Source: W425 sp964503235 (GTDB lineage Bacteria; Chloroflexota; Dehalococcoidia; Dehalococcoidales; RBG-16-60-22). From it: a DNA stretch of 9,914 bases. Shown piece after piece: positions 5,229-9,914 of this stretch (position 1 is its first letter; each line of letters opens with the position of its first letter). A model generated the notes under the pieces. The model did no database searches, had not been told where the DNA came from, and saw only the letters and a program-made list of their open reading frames with translations. Location of the stretch: assembly GCA_964503235.1 (NCBI GenBank), contig CAZCZJ010000085.1:1-9914 (forward strand), in the 5' to 3' direction. Made by a program: the position numbers and the translations under genes.

Positions 5229-7247
5229 ATGCCTGAATTCAAAATAATCTCGGATTTTAAAGCTACCGGTGACCAGCCGCAGGCTGTCGATAAACTCGTC
5301 GACGGGCTGGACAAGGGCTACAAGCACCAGACGCTGCTGGGAGTCACCGGCAGCGGCAAGACTTTCACCATGGCCAACGTCATCGAACGTGTGCAGCGTC
5401 CCACGCTGGTTATCTGCCACAACAAGACACTGGCCGCCCAGCTTGCCAGTGAGTTCAAGGACTACTTCCCGGAAAACTCGGTCGAGTACTTCGTGAGCTA
5501 TTACGACTACTACCAGCCCGAGGCTTACGTCCCGCGCACCGACACATACATAGAAAAAGAGGTGGACATCAACGAGGAAATCGACAAGCTGCGACATGCC
5601 GCCACCCGCGCCCTTTTCGAACGGCGTGACGTGCTCATCGTCGCTTCGGTCTCCTGTATCTACGGACTCGGCGAACCGGAAGAATACCGCAGCTTCGTCG
5701 TCAGCCTGAAACGCGGCGATACTTTCGGTCGACAGCAGCTGCTACGCAAGCTGGTCGATATGCAGTACGAACGTAACGAGATGGATTTAGCCCGCGGTAA
5801 CTTCCGTATCCGGGGCGATACCCTGGAGATACAGCCCTCTTACGATGAACTGGCCCTGCGCGTAGAGTTTTTCGGGGACGATATCGAGCGCATCGTCAGT
5901 CTGGACCCGCTTACCGGCGAGATGCTGAACGAACTGGACTCTATAGATATCTATCCAGCCAAGCACTTCGTTACCTCTTACGACAAGCTGATGGAAGCTA
6001 TCATAGATATTCAGCAAGAGCTCGAAGAGCAACTAAAATTTCTCAAGGACGAAGGTAAATTACTAGAAGCGGCACGACTGGAAGCGCGCACCAACTACGA
6101 CATGGAGATGCTGCGCGAGGCGGGCTACTGCACGGGCGTCGAGAACTACTCACGGCACCTGGCGCGTCGGGCGGCGGGCAGCGCTCCCTGGACATTACTC
6201 GATTACTTTCCCAAGGACTTCCTGCTCTTTATCGACGAATCGCACATGACGCTGCCGCAGATACGCGGCATGTTCCACGGCGACCGCTCCCGCAAACAGA
6301 CCCTGGTGGACTACGGCTTTCGCCTCCCCTCGGCAATGGACAACCGGCCGCTTAACTTCGAGGAATTCAACGGGCATATCAACCATGTTATTTACACCTC
6401 GGCCACACCGGCTGAATACGAATACGAGCACAGCCAGCAGGTAGTAGAACAACTGGTCAGGCCCACCGGACTGCTGGAGCCAATCATAGATATCAAGCCG
6501 ACCAAAGGGCAGATAGACGACCTCCTCGAACAGATAAAAACACGCGTGGATAACGGTACGCGCTGCCTGGTGACTACCCTGACCAAACGCATGGCCGAGG
6601 AGCTTGCCGACTACCTGGTCGAGATGGGCATCAAGACCCATTATCTCCACTCGGAGGTGGACACACTGGAAAGGGTAGAGATACTGCGCGACCTGCGCCT
6701 GGGCATTTACGATGTGGTCGTCGGTATCAACCTGCTGCGGGAAGGACTCGACCTACCGGAGGTCAGCTTGGTGGCCATCCTCGACGCCGACAAAGAGGGT
6801 TATTTGAGGTCGAAGGGCGCTTTGATACAGACGATGGGACGCGCCGCCAGACACATCGACGGACGCGTTATCATGTACGCCGATACCGTAACAAAATCCA
6901 TGCAGGCGGCTATCGACGAGACGAAACGGCGCCGCGCTATCCAGGAAACCTATAACCTCGAGCACGGCATAACGCCAAAGGGCATCCGCAAGGCGGTCAA
7001 GGACATTACCGAGCGCGTTAAAGCCGTCGCCGAAACCCGCGGCGAATATACCTACGAAGCCCCGGCCACCCGCGAAGGCACCGCCCGCCTGATTAAAGAA
7101 CTGGAAACGCAGATGAAGCAGGCCGCCAAGGCGCTGGAGTTCGAGAAAGCGGCGCTGATACGCGACAGAATAATAGAACTGCGGAAAGAACTTCTAATTG
7201 AGGACGGACAGAAACTCGCCGAAGCCAGAAAGGAGCCTAATCCATGA
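5229..7247 (+). CDS. uvrB: UvrABC excinuclease subunit B
   Basis: This 672-residue protein is full length for UvrB, the helicase-like subunit that receives damaged DNA from UvrA and recruits UvrC in nucleotide excision repair. Walker A is GVTGSGKT (38-45). The beta-hairpin region is YYDYYQPEAYVP (91-102). DESH is the Walker B motif (336-339), inside LLFIDESHMTLPQIRGM. YTSATPAEYE (389-398), VVVGINLLREGLDLPEVSLV (496-515) and QTMGRAARH (534-542) are the later helicase motifs. The C-terminal UVR motif that contacts UvrC is ALEFEKAALIRDRIIELR (635-652). No Shine-Dalgarno is visible in the few bases between the previous stop (5222) and the ATG, so translation is probably coupled to the upstream selenoprotein gene. 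Its stop overlaps the next start as ATGA. Confidence 0.97.
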   Translation: MPEFKIISDFKATGDQPQAVDKLVDGLDKGYKHQTLLGVTGSGKTFTMANVIERVQRPTLVICHNKTLAAQLASEFKDYFPENSVEYFVSYYDYYQPEAYVPRTDTYIEKEVDINEEIDKLRHAATRALFERRDVLIVASVSCIYGLGEPEEYRSFVVSLKRGDTFGRQQLLRKLVDMQYERNEMDLARGNFRIRGDTLEIQPSYDELALRVEFFGDDIERIVSLDPLTGEMLNELDSIDIYPAKHFVTSYDKLMEAIIDIQQELEEQLKFLKDEGKLLEAARLEARTNYDMEMLREAGYCTGVENYSRHLARRAAGSAPWTLLDYFPKDFLLFIDESHMTLPQIRGMFHGDRSRKQTLVDYGFRLPSAMDNRPLNFEEFNGHINHVIYTSATPAEYEYEHSQQVVEQLVRPTGLLEPIIDIKPTKGQIDDLLEQIKTRVDNGTRCLVTTLTKRMAEELADYLVEMGIKTHYLHSEVDTLERVEILRDLRLGIYDVVVGINLLREGLDLPEVSLVAILDADKEGYLRSKGALIQTMGRAARHIDGRVIMYADTVTKSMQAAIDETKRRRAIQETYNLEHGITPKGIRKAVKDITERVKAVAETRGEYTYEAPATREGTARLIKELETQMKQAAKALEFEKAALIRDRIIELRKELLIEDGQKLAEARKEPNP

Positions 7248-7759
7248 TTGCCAAGAGCAAAGAGGAAGCCGCCAAGCAAGCCTATGAGAAGGGCTACGGA
7301 TACGAACTGAAGTACCACGGTTGAAGCCAGTGTATCATTCTTGCGTTGCAGGAAGTGTTCGACATGAAGAACGACGACATCTTTAAGGCTGCCAGCGGAT
7401 TCGGGGGCGGGATGGGTATGATGAGTGATACCTGCGGGGCGCTGGTGGGCGCCGGCATGATGCTCAGTCTTAAGTACGGGCGGAAACGTGACGAAATGGA
7501 AAACATGGAAGCCTTAAGGGAATCGGGGGTGCCGGTAGCCAAGCTCTACAAATGGTTCCAGACGGAGTTCGGCTCGGCCACCTGCCGCGATATCAGAACC
7601 AAATTCGGGGGCGGGGCTTTTTACGACTTTTTCGTTCCCTGGCAGCGGGAGCTAGCCGAGAAAGCCAAGATATTCGAGCAGTGCTCCCAGCTTGTCGGCA
7701 AGGCGGCCGCCAAGGCGGCGGAAATGCTCTGGGACGTTGACGAGACGGAGAAAAAATAG
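7244..7759 (+). CDS. C_GCAxxG_C_C family selenoprotein, copy 1 (UGA at codon 27)
   Basis: ATG 7244 overlaps the uvrB stop (ATGA) and has AGGAG at 7231-7235, 8 nt upstream. Reading through TGA 7322-7324 to TAG 7757-7759 gives 171 residues. The family carries a first Cys in a 'Y-x-CSQ' context, a GCAxxG-like motif and two later Cys. Here UGA is at codon 27 in HG-U-SQC, with Cys30 next to it, TCGALVG at 63-69 (Cys64), Cys114 (SATCRDI) and Cys147 (FEQCSQ). SGFGGGMGMMSDTCG (51-65) is the typical Gly-rich lead-in. Starting instead at a downstream TTG or ATG would remove the first conserved redox residue and leave the strong ribosome-binding site unused. The family is regarded as redox active, but its substrates are not known to me. 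No signal peptide is seen. The reading frame and hairpin strongly support Sec. Confidence 0.85.
7325..7354 (+). promoter_or_regulatory. Candidate bacterial SECIS element, C_GCAxxG_C_C copy 1
   Basis: TTCTTGC (7338-7344) pairs with GCAGGAA (7348-7354) as a 7-bp stem with one G-U pair and the loop GTT (7345-7347). The loop begins 20 nt after the UGA and starts with G. The 16-nt core TTCTTGCGTTGCAGGA is identical in copy 2 at the same distance from its UGA, including synonymous positions such as CTT for Leu. Confidence 0.7.
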
Positions 7760-7826
7760 GAATATAATATCGGAGCATCAGGAGCAGCAAGCCGTTAGAG
7801 CCGTAAAAAAAGAAGGAGTTGATACA

Positions 7827-8363
7827 ATGATTCCTAAAAGCAGGGAAGAAGCGGTGAATACGGTAAGGGAAAAGGCACGCGAAAACATGCTGAAATACGG
7901 CAGCTGAGCCTACAGCACAGTTCTTGCGTTGCAGGACACGTTCGATTTAAAGGATGAAGCTTTGCTAAAAGCCTCCGGTGCTCTGACCGGGGGAATCGGA
8001 GGGCTGGCCGATACCTGTGGTTCGATGATAGGCGCCACCCTGGTACTGGGGTCAGTGTGCGGGAAGGGAAGGCAGGACGCTGACGACGAAAAGGGCTTGA
8101 AGAAGCTTTTCGAATCCGTCGGGCGAGCTGCCAACTTCTTTAATTGGTTTAAGGAAGAACACGGCACGGTAAACTGCCATGAGATCGTGACAAATTACGG
8201 GAACGGTACCTTCTACGATTTCGGTATCCCGGAGGAGTCAAAACTCGCCAGGGAGGCCGGAGTATTCGATAAATGCGTTGAACACGTGCAGAAGAACGTC
8301 ACCAAAACGGCGGAAATACTCTGGGACGAATTTTATAAAGGGGACCAGCGAGTCAGCCGGTGA
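7827..8363 (+). CDS. C_GCAxxG_C_C family selenoprotein, copy 2 (UGA at codon 27)
   Basis: ATG 7827 follows a strong AAGGAG (7813-7818) by 8 nt. Reading through TGA 7905-7907 to TGA 8361-8363 gives 178 residues. UGA is again codon 27 (KYGS-U-AYSTVLALQ), aligned exactly with copy 1. Other conserved positions are GGIGGLADTCGSMIG (55-69, Cys64), Cys117 (TVNCHEI) and Cys150 (FDKCVE). Cys78 is extra. The second Cys of copy 1 (Cys30, in U-SQC) is Ser30 here, so the two proteins differ in the residue that could resolve a selenenyl bond. By eye the copies share about 40% identity over residues 27-79, so this is an old tandem duplication. The gene lies 67 bp after copy 1 in the same operon, and its stop overlaps the next start as GTGA. 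The catalysed reaction is unknown. Confidence 0.85.
7908..7937 (+). promoter_or_regulatory. Candidate bacterial SECIS element, C_GCAxxG_C_C copy 2
   Basis: TCTTGC (7922-7927) pairs with GCAGGA (7931-7936), a 6-bp stem with one G-U pair and the loop GTT (7928-7930), beginning 20 nt after the UGA at 7905-7907. Sequence on either side of the 16-nt core has diverged from copy 1 while the core is unchanged, as expected if the RNA structure is selected. Confidence 0.7.
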
Positions 8364-8503
8364 AAGAGGAATCAGAGAAAGAAACACGCCAGGAACGCCG
8401 CGAGGAGAAACAGCGCAAGAAGAAAGAGCGTATAAAACAGCACGGCAAGGGACTGGCCAGGATATACGCCGGCGCGGTGAGGAAGCGGGCGGGGAAGAAG
8501 TAA
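8360..8503 (+). CDS. Small basic hypothetical protein
   Basis: This is a 47-codon frame from GTG 8360 to TAA 8501-8503, overlapping the preceding stop as GTGA. The product is dominated by Lys, Arg and Glu (for example RREEKQRKKKERIKQHGKG) and is predicted to be helical and strongly basic. I do not recognise a family. An AAAGGGG run at 8337-8343 is somewhat too far to be an ideal ribosome-binding site, so coupling to the upstream gene is more likely. It ends 4 bp from the stop of the convergent transhydrogenase gene. The overlap and the fully open frame support it, but its small size and low complexity leave real doubt. Confidence 0.5.
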   Translation: MKEESEKETRQERREEKQRKKKERIKQHGKGLARIYAGAVRKRAGKK

Positions 8504-8507
8504 ATAA

Positions 8508-9785
8508 CTACCAGCAGACCAAAGAGTTAAGGAACAGCTTTTTTAAGTCGTCGGGGGTGAAGGGGCGGGGTGAAAGACCGATTACCCTGTGCTGCGGGAG
8601 CGTACCCTCAACCAGTCGGTCGACATCATTTTCCGTATAACCGACCGCGCCGAGACCATCGGGCACTCCCGTCTTTTGCATAAGAGACACGAGAGCATCA
8701 GCGAGGATATCGCCCGCATCATCCAAAGCAGCGCCAGCAACATCAACACCCATGAGACGGGCAGCTTCCAGGTGCCTTTCCGGACACGCCGACGCGGTAA
8801 AGCGAAAGACGGCGGGAGCGCAGAGGACCACCGATATACCGTGGGGAATAATGGGGTGGCCGACGGCGTATCCCTCGGGTTGATAGTCGCGGACCATGCC
8901 GGACACGGGATAGGACATACCGTGCGGCAGGTGGACCCCGGCGTTGCCGAAGCCGATACCGGCAAAGGTAGCCGCCATGAGCATACGACTGCGGGCTTCA
9001 TCATCGGAGGGGTCTTCGATTACTTTGATGATATTGCCGCTGACAATCTCAATAGCGCGAGCCGCCCAGATATCGCTGATGGGATTGGAGCCCTGATAGG
9101 TGGGCCGGAGGCGGGGGTTCTCCGGGGCCGAACGCCGGTCGAAGGGCAGGGCGGTATAGGACTCCAGAGCATGAACGAGGACGTCGAAGCCGGTACTGGC
9201 GGCGACCATGGCGGGAAGCGTGCGGGTGTTATCGGGGTCGACGATAGCGAGGGTCGGCCTGATGGCGCGGCTGGCAATACCCGTCTTGGCGTGCATCTTG
9301 ACGATATCAAAGATAGCGATTCCTGTGGTCTCACTACCGGTGCCCGCCGTAGTGGGAATACAGGCAATCGGCTTGAGGGGACCGGGCACGGGCGTGGCTT
9401 TGCCGATGGGGGCGTTGACATAGTCGAGGAAATCAGCGGGGTAGGTTGAATAGAGGTTGGCGACCTTGGCGGTATCCATGCTGGAACCACCACCGACACC
9501 GACGAAACCGTCGAAGTCGCCGTTCGTGGCGAAGTCGATAGCTTCCTTTAACGACACTTCCGACGGCTCGATGCGGGTATTATCGTACAAGACGGCCTCC
9601 AGCCCCTCATCCGTTAACGACTGGAGGGCGGTGCGGACGGGCGCCATGGCGGCGAGATTACGGTCGGTGACGACCATGACCCGGGTAGCGCCAAGCTCTT
9701 TCATATCAAAGCCGACCTCGCGGGTAGCCCCGAAGCCGTACTTGATATTAGCCGAGCTGATATTGATGACCGATTCAAAAGGCAT
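8508..9785 (-). CDS. Hydroxyacid-oxoacid transhydrogenase (iron-containing ADH family)
   Basis: This 425-residue protein closely resembles ADHFE1-type hydroxyacid-oxoacid transhydrogenases across its length. These enzymes oxidise 4-hydroxybutyrate to succinate semialdehyde while reducing 2-oxoglutarate to D-2-hydroxyglutarate, using bound NAD. Visible landmarks are the nucleotide-binding GVGGGSSMDTAK (96-107), the family-typical DFLDYVNAPIGK (118-129), IPTTAGTGSETTG (143-155), the metal-site segment GFDVLVHALESYT (199-211; D201, H205), GNAGVHLPHGMSYP (280-293; H285, H288) and HPIIPHG (310-316; H315). YQGSNPISDIWA (230-241) is shared with the animal enzyme. The closeness to ADHFE1 rather than to generic Fe-ADHs makes the subfamily call firm, but the bacterial substrate pair could differ. 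The gene is convergent with the selenoprotein operon and has its own promoter and a structured leader. Confidence 0.88.
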   Translation of the reverse strand: MPFESVINISSANIKYGFGATREVGFDMKELGATRVMVVTDRNLAAMAPVRTALQSLTDEGLEAVLYDNTRIEPSEVSLKEAIDFATNGDFDGFVGVGGGSSMDTAKVANLYSTYPADFLDYVNAPIGKATPVPGPLKPIACIPTTAGTGSETTGIAIFDIVKMHAKTGIASRAIRPTLAIVDPDNTRTLPAMVAASTGFDVLVHALESYTALPFDRRSAPENPRLRPTYQGSNPISDIWAARAIEIVSGNIIKVIEDPSDDEARSRMLMAATFAGIGFGNAGVHLPHGMSYPVSGMVRDYQPEGYAVGHPIIPHGISVVLCAPAVFRFTASACPERHLEAARLMGVDVAGAALDDAGDILADALVSLMQKTGVPDGLGAVGYTENDVDRLVEGTLPQHRVIGLSPRPFTPDDLKKLFLNSLVCW

Positions 9786-9789
9786 GATT

Positions 9790-9824
9790 CACCGTTAAAG
9801 GGGGCGTAAACGCCGATAACGGTG
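9790..9824 (-). promoter_or_regulatory. Nested inverted repeat in the transhydrogenase leader (operator or translational switch)
   Basis: CACCGTTA (9790-9797) and TAACGGTG (9817-9824) form a perfect 8-bp inverted repeat. Inside it, GGCG (9803-9806) and CGCC (9811-9814) form a second stem with the loop TAAA. It lies between the -10 element and the start codon, overlapping the predicted transcription start. The only Shine-Dalgarno candidate, GGTGA on the minus strand (complement of 9789-9793), is inside one arm. It could bind a repressor as DNA or occlude the ribosome-binding site as RNA. Confidence 0.6.
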
Positions 9825-9827
9825 TGT

Positions 9828-9857
9828 ATTATAGTACGAAAGCGGGGCGGGTGTAAA
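9828..9857 (-). promoter_or_regulatory. Sigma70-type promoter of the transhydrogenase gene
   Basis: On the minus strand, TTTACA (complement of 9852-9857, 5/6 to consensus) and a perfect TATAAT (complement of 9828-9833) are 18 nt apart. Initiation near 9821 would give a leader of about 35 nt made almost entirely of the inverted repeat described at 9790-9824. Confidence 0.65.
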
Positions 9858-9859
9858 AT

Positions 9860-9875
9860 GGGGGGGGGGGGGGGG
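9860..9875. repeat. Homopolymer run of 16 G
   Basis: Sixteen consecutive G residues lie just upstream of the transhydrogenase -35 element, followed by T-rich low-complexity sequence to the window end. It may be a slippage-prone tract or a sequencing/assembly artefact near a contig end. No gene is seen in 9786-9914. Confidence 0.8.
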
Positions 9876-9914
9876 TGAAATGGGGTTTGTTTAAGTTTTG
9901 TTTTTTATTTATTT

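Noticed and set aside
7322..7324. UGA reassigned to an amino acid genome-wide, in place of selenocysteine
   Set aside because: UGA ends the DUF433 gene, uvrB, the first fragment and C_GCAxxG_C_C copy 2 at family-appropriate positions, while Trp in UvrB and other proteins is TGG. Only the three hairpin-associated UGAs are read through.
7346..7759. C_GCAxxG_C_C copies 1 and 2 starting at the TTG codons at 7346 and 7929
   Set aside because: These starts lie inside the SECIS-like stems, lack their own ribosome-binding sites and would delete the first conserved redox position. The ATGs at 7244 and 7827 have strong Shine-Dalgarno sequences.
7737..7768. Internal promoter between the two C_GCAxxG_C_C genes (TTGACG and TATAAT)
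   Set aside because: The elements are individually good but 20 nt apart, longer than the usual 16-18, and the -35 lies in coding sequence. It was left out as a feature.
8589..9449. Long + strand open frame (286 codons) antisense to the transhydrogenase gene
   Set aside because: The minus-strand protein matches ADHFE1-type enzymes end to end; the opposite frame is low-complexity Gly/Arg/Asp-rich with no supporting ribosome-binding site.
1590..9864. Similarity between a G-rich/TAAAA stretch at about 1590-1611 and 9838-9864
   Set aside because: The match is short, imperfect and low in complexity, so it is not distinguishable from chance.
1..9914. CRISPR arrays, tRNA/rRNA genes, transposase genes
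   Set aside because: No regularly spaced repeats, cloverleaf or rRNA-like stretches, or transposase-like frames were seen on either strand.

Overview
The window is bacterial. Its backbone is GC-rich and holds two AT-rich stretches that look acquired. The gene content is UvrB, a cytoplasmic-looking arylsulfotransferase, a DUF502 membrane protein, a hydroxyacid-oxoacid transhydrogenase and two C_GCAxxG_C_C redox proteins. It resembles an anaerobic Chloroflexota (Dehalococcoidia-like) genome or MAG. That placement is inferred from gene content only; no rRNA or tRNA is present to confirm it.

Layout. 1-136: the 3' end of an unidentified + strand gene. 160-1435: an AT-rich module with a near-consensus promoter, a MerR-type HTH + DUF433 protein and an overlapping DUF5615 PIN-like protein (VapBC-like toxin-antitoxin organisation). 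1474-1560: copy 1 of a two-hairpin repeat that ends in a terminator-like stem. 1626-2321 (-): DUF502 membrane protein, divergent from 2460-3848 (+): arylsulfotransferase-family beta-propeller. 3890-4807 (+): AT-rich Apea-type HEPN protein. 4861-4947: copy 2 of the same repeat. 5025-8503 (+): a tight operon. 8508-9785 (-): hydroxyacid-oxoacid transhydrogenase, whose leader contains a nested inverted repeat. 9860-9875: a run of 16 G.

The most notable region is 5025-8503. Conventional ORF calling gives uvrB flanked by truncated fragments. Read through in-frame UGA codons, it contains three probable selenoproteins: a 65-codon two-helix membrane protein directly before uvrB, with UGA at the second position of a Cys-x4-Cys motif of the DUF6132 type, and two tandem C_GCAxxG_C_C proteins directly after uvrB, both with UGA at codon 27 in place of the first conserved Cys. 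Each UGA is followed by a hairpin whose apical loop begins with G, 19 or 20 nt downstream, as expected for bacterial SECIS elements. The two C_GCAxxG_C_C genes share an exact 16-nt hairpin core. UGA is an ordinary stop elsewhere in the window.

The operon is knit together by a 6-nt gap before uvrB (which has no clear Shine-Dalgarno), an ATGA overlap between uvrB and the first C_GCAxxG_C_C gene, and a GTGA overlap at the last small gene. A thiol/selenol redox role for the small proteins is inferred from their conserved Cys/Sec pattern. A link between them and UvrB is suggested by synteny only.
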